Assembly: GCF_905404315.1 (NCBI RefSeq)
Contig: NC_066301.1
Coordinates: forward strand, 4,526,001-4,590,000
Length of the DNA stretch: 64,000 nucleotides
Source: Leptidea sinapis
Taxonomy: Eukaryota; Arthropoda; Insecta; Lepidoptera; Pieridae
Direction of reading: 5' to 3'
Positions 11,408-22,925 of the stretch are shown here, one piece after another. The notes under the pieces were generated by a model that had not been told where the DNA came from, made no database searches, and was given only the letters and a program-made list of their open reading frames with translations. The position numbers and the translations under genes were made by a program. Every line of letters begins with the position of its first letter. Position 1 is the stretch's first letter.

Positions 11408-11679
11408 CATGGACGTGTAAAAAAAGAAGGACTCCGTGTCACTTTACATAACAGTGTGGCACCAAAACAAGCCGGTAAATGTGTAAATACATAGCCCCAC
11501 GCACACACTTACACTAATACAAGCCGATCGGCCGCCATTATGAGAAATGCCATCGTCTGTGGCATATACACCCCGTAACCCCGTAACATATATCCCCCCG
11601 TACCGCACACACACTAGCATAAAGGTGCTTCACTTGCTAATATCACGGCGCGGAGTCCTTCTTTTTTTACTAGTCCGTG
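11408..11679. mobile_element. P-like MITE, short copy
   Basis: A 272-bp element has inverted ends CATGGACGTGTAAAAAAAGA... and its complement ending ...TAGTCCGTG, with about 20 perfect bases (GTAAAAAAAGAAGGACTCCG). The flanks ATAGGTCA and GTAGGACA match at 6 of 8 positions, as expected of an 8-bp duplication. It has no coding capacity. A longer relative lies at 8305-8790. Confidence 0.6.
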
Positions 11680-11768
11680 GTAGGACACAGTTTAATGTAA
11701 TGCTGATTACGTATCCGACTACGTGTGCTACAAAGAGGATGTAAATACTACGTGATAAGAGGTGGGAC

Positions 11769-12259
11769 TGCCCAAGTAAAAATTTAAATTAAGTTTAGTA
11801 TGAAACGTGCTGGCAGATTTGACAGTTTGAAATAATAATTACAATATGGCGACGAAGTATAATCCGGCTAATTTTAAAATCAAACACTTGCTTAAATCGT
11901 AGTGGATATCGGCTATCTCCATTTTTTGCAAGATTAAAGCCGTTATCCGTCAATCTATCAAGCACTACAATCAATGAATCACTTTTTTCTTAGAGAGTTT
12001 CGCTAGGCTGTGCCTAAGTAAAAATTAAATTTAGTTTAATATGAAACGTGCAGTGAGATTTGACATAAGTTTGAATAGTAATTATAATATGGCGACGAAG
12101 TATAATCCGGCTAAGTTTATAAGCAGTTGCTTAAAAAACGAAGTGGATTTCGGCTATCTCCGTTTTTTACAACATTATAGCCGTCATCTATCTATCAATC
12201 ACTGCACATTTCATACAATCGAATGAATCGCTTTTTTCTTAGAGAGTTTCGCTAGGCTA
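11769..12259. repeat. Head-to-tail dimer of a ~245-bp unit
   Basis: Copy 1 is 11769-12010, copy 2 is 12011-12259. Both start TGCC[C/T]AAGTAAAAAT and contain ATATGGCGACGAAGTATAAT and ATCGCTTTTTTCTTAGAGAG-like ends (GTTTCGCTAGGCT). Copy 2 has a 61-codon ORF that is broken in copy 1, so coding is unlikely. Confidence 0.75.
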
Positions 12260-12551
12260 GTGTGCTATTTTTACTGGAAACCTTGACTTATTGGACAAGT
12301 ATCGATAAACAGCTCTTGGAAATAGGATAAACGGACAAATCCGCTAGGGCTTCGCCCACGCAGGCAGGTCAAGTTGAAAGCCCTGCAAGTTACACGCACA
12401 GCAGTAATCTGCTGTACTATATATTACATAACTATGGTGGCGTATCGAATTGCATAAATTAAATATTTCGCAGATGATTCTTCCGATGAAATTTATTTAG
12501 CTTATAGTTTTCTCATAAAAGAAAACGTGACATGACGTGCAAGAATATCTC

Positions 12552-12660
12552 CTGATGGTGACGCCCTGCCCATTACAATGCAGTGCCGCTAATAATTATT
12601 GATTGAACCCAAAAAATTTAGGGGCATCGCAATTGTGCTCGTCACTTCGAGACATAATAT
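12552..12660 (-). repeat. Short repeat family A, fragment
   Basis: The hairpin portion (CAGTGCCGCTAATAATTATT) and GCTCGTCAC block are recognisable. Confidence 0.6.
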
Positions 12661-12863
12661 GGATAATTTCATTAATCTAGTCTATATAATTTATACATCT
12701 AGATAGACTGTGACAGCTGTGATCACGTCGAAAAAATAGCAGCAAACTGTTAACCTCTATTTTAAGCAATGCACTCACACAAAGTGGCTAACAAACCGCG
12801 CTTGTATGACGTAGCTGACACGCACACTGAAGTAATAAACTTGGTCTGTTGTCATCCGTAACC

Positions 12864-13116
12864 TTTTTTTTTGTATGAAAATACGGGGCGAGTCGAGCTG
12901 GACATTCAGATGATGGTAATAATTGATACGTCCTGTCCATTTCTATGCAGTTCCGCTCAGGATTCACGAAAAGCCCAAATATCTGAGCGGCACTACAATT
13001 GCGCTCGTCACCTTGAGATATAAGATGTTAAGTCTCATTTGTCCAGTAATTTAACTAGCTACGGCGCCCTTCTGACCGAAACACTGCTTCACGGCAGAAA
13101 AGGCGCCATTGTGGTA
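12864..13116 (-). repeat. Short repeat family A
   Basis: A nearly complete copy, from the poly-A end (TTTTTTTTGTATGAAAATA) to GGCGCCATTGTGGTA; the GGAGGCTCC start is missing. Confidence 0.75.
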
Positions 13117-13320
13117 AAATATTTATAAAATATATAAAATCTTGTATGCTTTGTTCTCTCAACTTCATGGCTAAAGCCACAACCAAAATTAGGACATAGA
13201 GCAGACAACACGAAATATTTTTAGTATGAACAATTTGCCAATGGCCTCACGCATTTCCAAATTTCATAATATAAATACAATCTATATAATAAATACAATA
13301 AATAAATATAATAAATAAAT

Positions 13321-13694
13321 ACAATATATATAAATGAATTGCTGTTCGTTAGTCTCGCAAAAACTCGAGAACGGCTGGACCGATTTGGCTAATTTAGGTC
13401 TTGAATTATTTGTGGAAGTCCAGGGAAGGTTTAAAAGGAGAAAAATAGGAAAATGTTGCTAAATTAAATAAAAACAACAAATTTGTTTTTCCTTTGATGT
13501 GTCCATACATAATTTCTATGAGAGAATTTATTGACGCACGGTTTGACAGTTCTGCTGTGAAACAATTTCATTACGACAGCAGGGTGCATATTTTACGAAG
13601 TAACTTTTGATGTTATGATATATTATTGGCATATTCATATTATAACATTATTTTATTTATTATATACAGAACAACGTCTGTCACAACAAATTAG
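13321..13694 (+). mobile_element. Helitron-like element, first subfamily
   Basis: It matches 2364-2724 in opposite orientation, from TATATAAATGAATTGCTG to CAGAACAACGTCTGTC. The last bases have decayed to TTAG. Confidence 0.75.
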
Positions 13695-14027
13695 TTGACG
13701 TTTATTACGATCTAATCGTACTTACTTATTGGCTGAGGCGTGTGACGATGGCAGCAGGCGTCATTTTTACGCTACTTAGCTGTATACTTCGTCGAGGACC
13801 AATCTGACAAATTCAATACTACCTTAAAACTTATTAGGTAGGTTAGTTGTAATGTCTGTTTCTTGTTGTTTATCTATAAGTTTTGAGAGGACTTTTACAC
13901 CGATCAATTTAAAAAATGGAAAACCTATGATTGAAATTAAAGCGACAGACACGTTTCTCAAGGCACTAGATTCAACCGAGAAACTTCCTCTCAGCCGAAA
14001 TTTCGACATGTCTCAAAATATACCTAA

Positions 14028-14587
14028 GAGACCCCGCAAACTGCAGACTTTCGATCGGCCGATAGTTTGGTTGAGTTCGGCTGTTAAGTGCGCACACTGG
14101 CCCGACTAATCAGTTGGGTCTGTGATGAGTGCGCACATTAGACAACTATCGGCCGACAGTTTTAGGGACGATGCGCTATTAGTTTTAAATCGGCTATTGA
14201 TGAGTCTGGCCGACTAAACAATCGGTGGTGTGCGCGCCTAGAAGAGCGCTGTACTGATTTAACAGTCGGCCGATAGTTGACGGTTCAGTTTGAAGGCAAT
14301 CGTGTAGCCCATCAAACTTTTTTGTCGGCCAATACCGAATCGTTATAATGTGCGCACTCTCATACATCTTCATACTGATTAAGAAACCATCCAAACTATC
14401 GGCCGATCGAAAGTCTGCAGTTTGCGGGGTCTCTAATAGCGAATCGTCCCTAAAACTGTCGGCCGATAGTTGCCTAGTGTGTGCACTCATTACAGACCCA
14501 ACTGTTTAGTCAGGACAGTATGCGCACTTAACAGCCGAACTCAACCAAACTATCGGCCGATCGAAAGTCTGCAGTTTACGGGGTCTC
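14028..14587. mobile_element. MITE with ~157-bp inverted repeats and TAA target duplication
   Basis: The left arm (14028-14187) and right arm (14428-14587) are inverted copies with roughly ten mismatches, beginning GAGACCCCG and containing ATCGGCCGATAG palindromes. TAA flanks both ends (14025-14027 and 14588-14590), pointing to PIF/Harbinger-type transposition. No transposase is seen. An extra right-arm-like copy occupies 14391-14432, also followed by TAA, so the element is nested or rearranged. Confidence 0.8.
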
Positions 14588-14845
14588 TAACGCTTGGCCA
14601 TCCTATTCCCTAGAGCACACGGTAACTACCAATTGGTAATGTTTAATATTTATCATTCGTTTGACGTCATCTTTGTGTACTAAATGTAAATAATGTACAT
14701 ATACGCATAGTTCTATTATTACATCGCAACGTTTGTCTCCGATCGTCTAAACATTAGCATTATGGTAATAAGTGTTTTGATGACACTGTGTGTGACTCAC
14801 GCTTTTTGTATTCGTCCTTAAATTCATTTCATTTTTATAGAATCC

Positions 14846-15060
14846 TAGCTGATGCCCACTAGTTCGTCCGCCTATATAAAGGTTTTTTTTTTTTAAATAA
14901 AAGGCAAGTTTGGTAGTCAAGATTATCTCATGTCATATTCCAGTTCCGGTTCCAGTTTTCGCTCCCGTTCCCAACATATTATATGAATCTTATTTCTAGG
15001 AAGATTTCTATGGCAAACTTAACCTACAATTGGTATCATCAAAACTGGTTCAGTAGCTCC
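14846..15060. repeat. Interspersed repeat family K, inverted, decayed
   Basis: TAGCTGATGCCCACTAGTTC, TATTCCAGTTCCGGTTCCAG, GAATCTTATTTCTAGGAAGA. Confidence 0.5.
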
Positions 15061-15759
15061 GACATATAAGCGTTTTTAAATTTAATATATCAACACTTCT
15101 CAAAAATGCAAATATTCTAAAACGTATATTTTATCAATGCGAAAGTTGTCATCGCTTTGTGACCAAAGTACGACATCATCTACATAGTTGTCCAATTGTA
15201 TTATTAATGCAGCTTCAAAATGTGTTAAAATAATGAAAAACCTACATTTTAATGGCTAACAATATCGTATTAGTTTTGCAACTTTTGACCTGCCATTGAA
15301 CATTGACACATGTCAAATTATAAAGTTTTTTCGAATATGTTATATTTTAGTGTTGTTACCGATGGTACTGTGTATTAATATACACTGTTTCAATACCATC
15401 TAGAATAAGAGAGAACTGAAACTAAGACACGCTATCAATGTAAATAAGGTGGGTTTTTTATAAGTACCCACTCGGTAGTACTTTGCGCTTTATTTCACGG
15501 TTTCCTCATGACAGAGCCGTTGTTGTCTTAGTGTTTTCCTTTTACGATATATGCACTTAACAGCTTACGTTAAATACTAATTTACTTCGATTTCCAAGTG
15601 CACAAATGTGTCGGATCCTAATCTAAACACAACAAACTGTAACTGATCGATGTATGTAGAGGAATAGTGGCATGAACGAGCAAATTTTGAAAGGAACGGT
15701 ATACAATACAAAAGGAAATATTTGTCTCGTAAGTTGCTGTTGACTGAGATTTAGATTCG

Positions 15760-15885
15760 TATTAGGTAGTAAGTATTTTGTATTTTATTAATTTCAATGT
15801 AAAATAACACGGAGCGTATGTTACAAAATTTAAAAGATGCAGTTGTCAAGATGCGACTCAGCCGATTTGTTTTGTAAATTTGTAA
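15760..15885. repeat. Fragment of the 27941-28368 MITE interior
   Basis: TATTTTGTATTTTATTAATT, AGCGTATGTTAC and AAGATGC..TTGTCAAGATGC are shared with 28175-28290. Confidence 0.5.
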
Positions 15886-15894
15886 AGGGCTGGA

Positions 15895-16234
15895 AGCGGT
15901 TCCTCTTTTAAAAATATTTAAACGGATTCCACTTAATTTGGAGTCGCATGGCGGTCTAGAGTACAGTGCTGTACTTACGGCTATTATATTAAAGACTAGT
16001 AGTAATACTAGATTACTACTAAAAGACCAGACATGTAGCATTTACACTCTTATGCACCGGATGCCGGCTGGAATATGGGTGTCACAAGTTCTGCCGTGAA
16101 GCACTAATGTTTAAGCATTACCGTGTTTCGGTCTGTAGAGCGCCGTAGCTAGTGAAATTACTGGGCAAATGAGACTTAACATCGTCTCAATCTCGTTTGA
16201 TCCGTTTTGGTTTAATAGTACTTACTAATAGTAA
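15895..16234 (+). repeat. Dispersed duplicated block (copy 1)
   Basis: TTTAAACGGATTCCACTTAA, GGAGTCGCATGGCGGTCTA, GTACAGTGCTGTACTTACGG, then a family A copy, then TTTGATCCGTTTTGG. The same order, including the family A insertion, recurs at 20650-21020. Confidence 0.75.
16050..16207 (+). repeat. Short repeat family A, 5' half
   Basis: It runs from GCACCGGATGCCGGCTGG to TTAACATCGTCTC and sits inside a larger duplicated block shared with 20650-21020. Confidence 0.75.
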
Positions 16235-16236
16235 TA

Positions 16237-16386
16237 CGTGGGTAACACTGAAAATGTTTATAACTGGCATAGAGATAGAATAGATAGAAACATTGCTAAT
16301 GAAATGCTTTTATTGAATTTAAATTTTAGAAGTCTTTGGTAACCTAATATAGTATATTGCATTCATTTGTTTTTGTGAATTGGCGG
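16237..16386 (+). mobile_element. Mariner end fragment (same family as 41205-42452)
   Basis: About 150 bases match the transposase-5' end of the intron-3 mariner, from the terminus (CGTGGGTAACACTGAAAATG) through CATTGCTAATG to GTGAATTGGCG. It is preceded by TA at 16235. The rest of the element is missing. Confidence 0.85.
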
Positions 16387-16394
16387 CAAATCTC

Positions 16395-17635
16395 TATAAG
16401 GTGTCTGAATTCATAAACCGTGACCATTTAGTGTTCTGTCACTGTCGTCATGACTTGCATAAAAGAGACAAACTTGAGCACATATTACGTATTGATGACG
16501 CCTTAGAGTAGACCTTAGTTTATGTTTTATTTTAATCTGTCCACTAAAACGATACCTATGTTGATTAATTAAATGAGAAGTGAAAAATAAATTTATTTTT
16601 CACTTCTCATGCTCTGAAATTGCTTATTTGTGCACGATATTGGCTGCACAAATTCGATTTTTGTGCACTAGTGCACAAAAGTATCTACTCATAAATGTAT
16701 CTATATTAAGGCAAAGAAAATGAGCCATACAGCCAAACATAATAAAAAGTTCAGAGATAGAATTTGTTATTTCATAATATTAACTTTTATTTATTTGCCT
16801 CATGTGTTTTTTAAGACATTAAAAATTTAATTTTATAAAAGATATTAATATTTTAATTAAAATACAGTAGGTTATGTAATAAATTAAAAAAAAATATATA
16901 CTTATTACAAAATTAATTTAATAGATGGCTGTATAGTTAGTTGTTTTATTTCCTCGCAATCGAAATGAAAAGCAGAGTTTATAACTGGTCCACAAAACCA
17001 TTTTATCCTCGACATTACTATCAGTAAAAGTAAAACAGTATCATCTAAAATCTCACATCTCGGATAAAAATGTTTCGTTTTGTGTACACGTTGTAAAATC
17101 TATTATTTAAGCCTTAGTAGACATAGCTGCCGCCAAAAATTCTAAATTCAATACATTTCGACTTAGTTTGAGAGTCTCCCCAAATCTCGGAGATTCATTA
17201 ATGAAATTGCCTGGGGCGTTGACCCAGCGAGGATAAATGTGATAGTTTTCTTTCGTAATTTCGATTGCTGCATTTTAGAGTGATCGCCCACAGTAAACCC
17301 ACATTCCTTCATTGTGAAATATATCCTGGTATGCAAAGCTTTAGTCACCGAAACTAGGCGAGCCGAGGTAGGTAAGTATCGGTACGTGACGGGCCAATGA
17401 CATCACCGTTGTTTGGCAGACATCAAGGCTTATAACGCTATAAAGATAAATTAAGTTTGTTTTAGTCGCGGCCTCACATGCAAAACATATATTATCAGGA
17501 TAAACGAGCGAAAACAATGGCATGATTATACTTTAAACATGTTTTTATTTAAATATTATGATAATTTGTCGTTTACTGATTTCCTTTACGATACAATTAA
17601 AGGTGAATGAATAAGCTTCTTTCTTCTTTTGTGGG
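16395..17635. other. Unassigned stretch
   Basis: It holds the palindromes at 16573 and 16660. The ORFs at 17163-17523 (- strand) show no known motif. No gene supported. Confidence 0.35.
16573..16610. repeat. Perfect 38-bp palindrome
   Basis: ATGAGAAGTGAAAAATAAA is followed directly by its reverse complement with no spacer. A second palindrome, TTTTGTGCACTAGTGCACAA plus AA, lies 50 bases downstream. Confidence 0.9.
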
Positions 17636-17862
17636 TGGATAGATCTTCTTGTACGAAGAAGAGATTCCTCAAAAGGCGACCACGTATCGGAAGATGAGGT
17701 GTTGGTAGCCCCCCCCCCCCCACAAGATGAAACGTCGATGCGGTCAAGATCGCCGGAATACGTTGGATGAGAGCAGCGCAGGACCGATCGTCGTGGAAAT
17801 CTTTGGGGGAGACCTTTGTCCAGCAGTGGACGTCTTCCGGCTGATGATGATGATGATATAAA
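17636..17862 (+). mobile_element. LINE fragment (family F)
   Basis: It encodes the tail around RRIRWMRAAQDRSSW and QWTSSG, then (TGA)n. A run of 15 C residues at 17710-17724 replaces part of the coding region. Confidence 0.75.
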
Positions 17863-17904
17863 ACTCTCGTGTCGCGGTGTTTGTTACCCAGCTCCTCCGA
17901 ATCT

Positions 17905-18048
17905 TGGGACATAAAATGTTAAGTCTCATTTGCCCAGTAATTTCACAAACTATGGCGCCCTTCAGACCGAAACACAGTAATGTTTACACATTACTGTTGT
18001 GGTACCCATAATCTAGCCGGCATCCGGTGCAAAGCCTCCCACTGGTGA
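17905..18048 (-). repeat. Short repeat family A, 5' half
   Basis: It covers the GGACATAAAATGTTAAGTC block to GCCTCCCACTGGTG. Confidence 0.75.
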
Positions 18049-18195
18049 AATTGTAAGTATTGTATTTATTTAAATAAAATAAACTTGGAAACCACTTAAT
18101 GCAAATTAAATTTTGTAACATTTATGTTTATTCCAACTTGGGAGGTACTTACGATAGTTCATATCCAGATTAGTGCCTCTTATTTTTTGTATTGC

Positions 18196-18470
18196 CAATT
18201 ATCACATTTTTACACGCTTTTTATTTGCTTCACCTGTATGTATGTTTGTTTGTAACCGACTCATTTGGGCGTGATTTTGACCCACTTTAAACGGCCAGGT
18301 ATCGTTCAAACTTCGTAGATTTATGATGGACCGATGACAATAAATTAATTTTGTAAAATTATTCTATTTTTCAATTTGCAAAATAAGATTTTTGTCAATT
18401 TATATAATTCTAAATCTATCGTCGATGAGGCAGGAAATGATGTTAATTTTAAATTTCAACCATTATCTTT
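18196..18470. repeat. Interspersed repeat family L
   Basis: CTTTTTATTTGCTTCACCTG, TAACCGACTCATTTGGGC, CAAACTTCGTAGATTTATGA, GAGGCAGGAAATGATGTTAA; matched at 29470-29740. Confidence 0.65.
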
Positions 18471-18905
18471 TAAACCAAAGCGGGTCTTTTAATCTTTTCA
18501 TACTATTTTTATTGTATTGCCAATTATCATATTTTTGTATGAAGATTGCAATCATAGAAATGTTTAACGTACACTTTGACAGCTGTTGTTCTCTGAAATG
18601 TTTTCATAACGACAGCAAGAAACAATGGTGAAATAATTGTTTATGTAATGATCTCAGATAATGATTGAGCTTCTAGAAAATTCATTACTACAAACGATGA
18701 TTGAAGAATCCTTTTGTTTTTGTTTTGAACATGTGTACCTACTACTCTGGAAACTATATAAGTACCTACCTAATATTTTTTTCGGGATGCAATTAAAAGT
18801 TATCTAATATATTAAACTTTTGTTCACTTCTTTCGATGCTTCAGGAGCAAAAAGCAAAGGCATGCTCACAACACAGCGTGATATTAATATTACCTATATA
18901 CTTTA

Positions 18906-18985
18906 CTAGCGGACCCGACAGACGTTGTCCTGTATACACGTGTTAAATAAATCCCAGTTTAAGATTTACATTATTTCTATCTTAA
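18906..18985 (-). mobile_element. Helitron-like 3' end fragment
   Basis: CTAGCGGACCCGACAGACGT after an A, with the hairpin, marks a 3' terminus read on the - strand. The 5' part is not recognisable. Confidence 0.55.
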
Positions 18986-18989
18986 ATAA

Positions 18990-19165
18990 ATAAAATGGCA
19001 TTTATTTTCTCAAAATTGATTCCTTTAGAATTCTTTTTAATATCATTACTACTACTACCGCTTGGGAAACAAATGGCGCTCCGAGAAAAACCACGCGGCG
19101 CAAGACACTCTCCCAGTATTCTTGTTTGCGCTCTTTTTAAATTTTCTTATTATTAAGTATATTCA
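18990..19165. repeat. Interspersed repeat family G, partial
   Basis: AAATGGCATTTATTTTCTCA to CTCCCAGTATTCTTGTTTGC. Confidence 0.7.
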
Positions 19166-19667
19166 TTATATTATTTCTTGAAAAAAATCTCCTATTGTTT
19201 GGGTTAACCAGGATCAAAAAGCCTAATGGGATATTCAAATATCGATTTACAGCTATCATCAGATAAACTTCTAATAATTCCAATTCATTATTTACAATAA
19301 TGCGCCATCATAATTTTTTTTTCACAAATGAAACCGATTGAGAGATATTTCAGGTCCGCACTTTACGGCATACGGTTTCAAGTTTCGACAAGGGTTAGTT
19401 GTCCCGTTGGAACAAACTACTCTTACTAAAAGTCCCTAATTCGTCCGGGATAAATGTTGAGCTCCCCTTTTATCTTGAACTCGAAACATAATAATAGTAT
19501 ATCGATTGAAGGATGCTTGAACAATGCATTTTGTGAATATTCGAAATATGTATTGTAAATCTTAGAGATATAAGTCGCCAAATCTTTGAGTGTTTTTTAA
19601 TATTATGGTTTCTTTGAAATGTCAAATGGTAGTTTTTTATTTTATTTTATCCGACCTGTAATTTAGA

Positions 19668-19885
19668 CGATCCTTAAAGCCCAGTGGTCAGTGACCCTGC
19701 CTACTGAGCTAGAGGTCCCGGGTTCAAATCCCGGTAGGTCCAATCATTTATATGATGAATATGAATGTTTGTTTCCAAGTCACGGATGTTTATTTGTATT
19801 TACGTATGTTTAAGTAAGTATATACCAACAGTACAGGCTAAGTATGTAAGAGTGTGTCAATATTATATTATTATTAATATTAATA
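19668..19885 (+). mobile_element. tRNA-headed SINE
   Basis: Head with GGGTTCAAATCCCGGTAGGT and full-length-type body ending in TTATTATTAA. The A-box region is decayed. Confidence 0.7.
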
Positions 19886-20340
19886 AAATCATAAGTGTAC
19901 TGTGTCTGTAATTAAATATTTGCATTAAGCATTCGGTTAACGGTATTTGCAACGGTAAATAATAAGGATATTAAAATATAAAATGCACATAATTAAGGTG
20001 TGAATGTTTTCGTAAACAGCACACGATAACTACTTCTTTTTAATTTAATGTAAGTATAAAATATAACATATCTCGTGACACTTGATACGTTCTAATCAAA
20101 TATCGGATCTCTTTCGTCAAGGTGACGATCAGTGGCGGCGTGTGGAGTTTTCCCACACTCGTTGTCTGTCCACTGTTGGACAAAGAAAGACCCTGAGTAG
20201 TTCTTCAAATTATGTTTCTAAATAATAAAATCAACTTTCAATGTGAGAAAAAAAAATTGCTGTATTTATTAAATAAATTGTTTGTAAAATCCAAAAGTGC
20301 ACGCGTCACAAGCTATTAAATCTCGAAAAAAGAACAAATG

Positions 20341-20600
20341 TATCATCATCATCATCAGCCGGAAAACGTCCACTGCTGGACAAAGGCCTCCCCCAAAAAT
20401 TTCTACGACGATCGGTCCTGCGCTGCCCTCATCCAACGTATTCTGGAGATCTTGACCAGATCGTCGGTCCATCTTGTGGGGGGCCTGCCAACACTGCGTC
20501 TTCCGGTACGTGGTCGCCATTCGAGGACATTACTGCCCCAACGGCCATCTGTCCGTCGAACTATGTGCCCTGCCCACTGCCACTTCAGTTTCGCAATCGA
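20341..20600 (-). mobile_element. LINE fragment (family F), best-preserved copy
   Basis: A - strand frame reads AKLKWQWAGHIVRRTDGRWG, SNVLEWRPRTGRRSVGRPPT and RWTDDLVKISRIRWMRAAQD, the C-terminal end of an RTE-like reverse transcriptase. It ends in (TGA)n read on the - strand. Confidence 0.8.
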
Positions 20601-20649
20601 TTGGACTAAAGAAAAAAGAACAAACATATACATTTACGTTATAATTCAA

Positions 20650-21020
20650 TAACATTCCTCTTTTAAAAAGATTTTTCTTTAAACGGATTCCACTTAATTT
20701 GGAGTCGCATGGCGGTCTATCGAGAGTACAGTGCTGTACTTACGGCTATTATATTAAAGACTAGTAGTAATACTAGATTACTACTAAAAGACCAGATATG
20801 TAGCATTTACCAGTGGGAGGCTCCTTTGCACCGGATGCCGGCTGGAATATGGGTGCCAAAATGGCGACTATTTCTGCCGTGAAGCACTAATGTGTAAGCA
20901 TTACCGTGTTTCGGTCTGTAGAGCGCCTGTAGCTAGTGAAATTACTGGGCAAATGAGACTTAACATCTTATGTCTCAATCTAGTTTGATCCGTTTTGATT
21001 TAAAAGTACTAATAGTAATA
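20650..21020 (+). repeat. Dispersed duplicated block (copy 2)
   Basis: Same order as 15895-16234. Here the site corresponding to the mariner insertion at 16235 is empty (TAGTAATATTGTTAAT). Confidence 0.75.
20811..20980 (+). repeat. Short repeat family A, 5' half
   Basis: It matches 16050-16207 with the same flanks on both sides, so the two loci are copies of one block. Confidence 0.75.
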
Positions 21021-21330
21021 TTGTTAATATAAATAGTTTTCTATTTTAGGTGACTATTATTCCCGTGTATAATAAAACGTTTGGGTCAGTAAGTATATTA
21101 AATTGACAGGGGTTAGACTCTGTCATTTCTGTGTGAGTATTATTTATTCGTCACGCAACGCGGCGACCGTCGGCGAACGGATGATGCTGGTATTAGTTAA
21201 ATTAATAATTAATTGAGCACGGTATATAGTTTCCTTATGCAGCGCGATTCATTTCACTTCAATTATAGCAATGGAATTAATTGAGTCACGAAAATATTTA
21301 ATTTAATAGTTTTTGTATAGAAACGTTGTC

Positions 21331-21551
21331 AACGGCGTCTATTTCTGAAGGGTGCCGTAGCTAGTGAAATTACTGGGCAAATGACACTTAACATCTTATG
21401 TCTCAAGGTGACGAGCGCAGTTGTAGAGCCGCTCAGAATTTTTGGATTTTTCAAGAATCCTGAGCGGCACTGCATTGTAATGGGCAAGGCGTATCAATTA
21501 CCATCAATGAACGTCCTGCTCGTCTCATCCCTTATTTTTATTAAAAAAAAA
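21331..21551 (+). repeat. Short repeat family A
   Basis: It covers the 3' two-thirds with an intact hairpin region and poly-A end. Confidence 0.75.
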
Positions 21552-21559
21552 CTCTACTC

Positions 21560-22319
21560 TCTGTCTCTTTGTTTTGAATCTTAGATCAAAACTATATTAA
21601 AATAATATCAATATCATCGTTATCTGCGTCTCTCTGTTTTTGATATGTTTAATTTTTTTTTTGTGTAAGTTTTAGAGTGTCATACAGTGCTTAATTATAT
21701 AGGTCACAAAGAGATGCCTAGTAATAACAACAAGCGAAAAAATCAAAACAGAATAATTTCTTCCCATTCAGTTTCCAAAATTTTGTTACAATTGCGATTA
21801 ATTTTTGGATTAGGATATTGCCGAGAACGAAACTCGAGCTTTTAACACACGATTTTTAGTCGCAACTGCAGAATTTTGAATTCATTTCGTTCGTTTTCCG
21901 TGTTATTTAAATTTCAAGACTCAACGTAATAAATTACACATTTTTTTTTTTTTGTAAAAAGTTTCCCACCTTCTATGTTGTTTAGTTGAGGTCGTCATAA
22001 CATCGCCATGGCCAACTGCGCCAAAATGGCGAATATCAAACAGGCACAAAAGCACTTTGACAGCCGCCAGTCCAGTGGTAAATAGGAGAGATCAGTATAC
22101 TTACCGCACTGATAATTTTTCGACGCGGTTTTTTTTGAATTTTTAAATCTGAAAAACGCGTTGACTATGCTTCCTCTTAAATATTATTATGACACGGCAG
22201 CCTAATTACAATACAAGCTTAAGGTATATTTACGTAAGCGTAAACAGTTTGGGCTACCACTTACCAAGCACTACTTCTGTATACTAGTTAAGTAGTTAGT
22301 TTAAGCTATACTCCTGTTA
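21560..22319. other. Unassigned AT-rich stretch
   Basis: Nothing recognised on either strand. Confidence 0.35.
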
Positions 22320-22558
22320 TTACAAAGAAGCTTTCTTCCACGCACTACAAACCTGTGAAATGAGCTTCCTTGTGCGGTGTTTCCGGGACGATACAACATT
22401 GGTACCTTCAAAAATAGCGCGTACACCTTCCTTAAGGGCCGGCAACGCTTCTGTGATTTCTCTGGTGTTGCTCTTGCTCACATTCTCTTGAATGTGAGCG
22501 GCTGTGATCACTTAACACCAGGTGACCCGTACGTTCGTTTGTCCTCCTTTTGAATAAA
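22320..22558 (+). mobile_element. LINE family B 3' fragment
   Basis: It contains the WNELPCAV-coding and KSAYTFLKGRQR-coding blocks with decay, and the family's 3' end with poly-A. Confidence 0.75.
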
Positions 22559-22564
22559 AAAAAC

Positions 22565-22925
22565 TCTCACTACTGTTATGCAGTCTAGTCTAGTGCTTTG
22601 CAAACGGCTCGATCACCTGGCGCTGCGAAGTCTTCTTCTCATTGGGTGGACTTTACCGCATCCATCATGGTGATGTTTGAGCTGATAACTGCCACAAATT
22701 TACACATTCGCAACATACGACACAAATTCTTAACTATACTCTCAGTTAACTCTCATTGTCACCATCTAGATTTATTCTCCTTTCTATTTCAAAGAACTCG
22801 CGATGGGATGTAGTAAGGAAACCGCCTATGGACATCCGCAACACCGAGGTCAAGGTTTTTTAAGTTGCCCTTACGTACAACGTAACTGTGGAATGATATT
22901 CGTGAAAGATGATTTTCATCCTCTT
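22565..22925 (+). mobile_element. LINE family B fragment, decayed coding tail
   Basis: CKRLDHLALR and NSHCHHLDLF, in different frames, correspond to CERLDHLALR and YHPHHLDVWR of the copy at 30348. Many frameshifts. It follows another family B tail, so the two insertions are in tandem. Confidence 0.5.

Noticed and set aside
12041..12226. 61-codon ORF in the tandem dimer
   Set aside because: The frame is broken in the sister copy and has no recognised motif.
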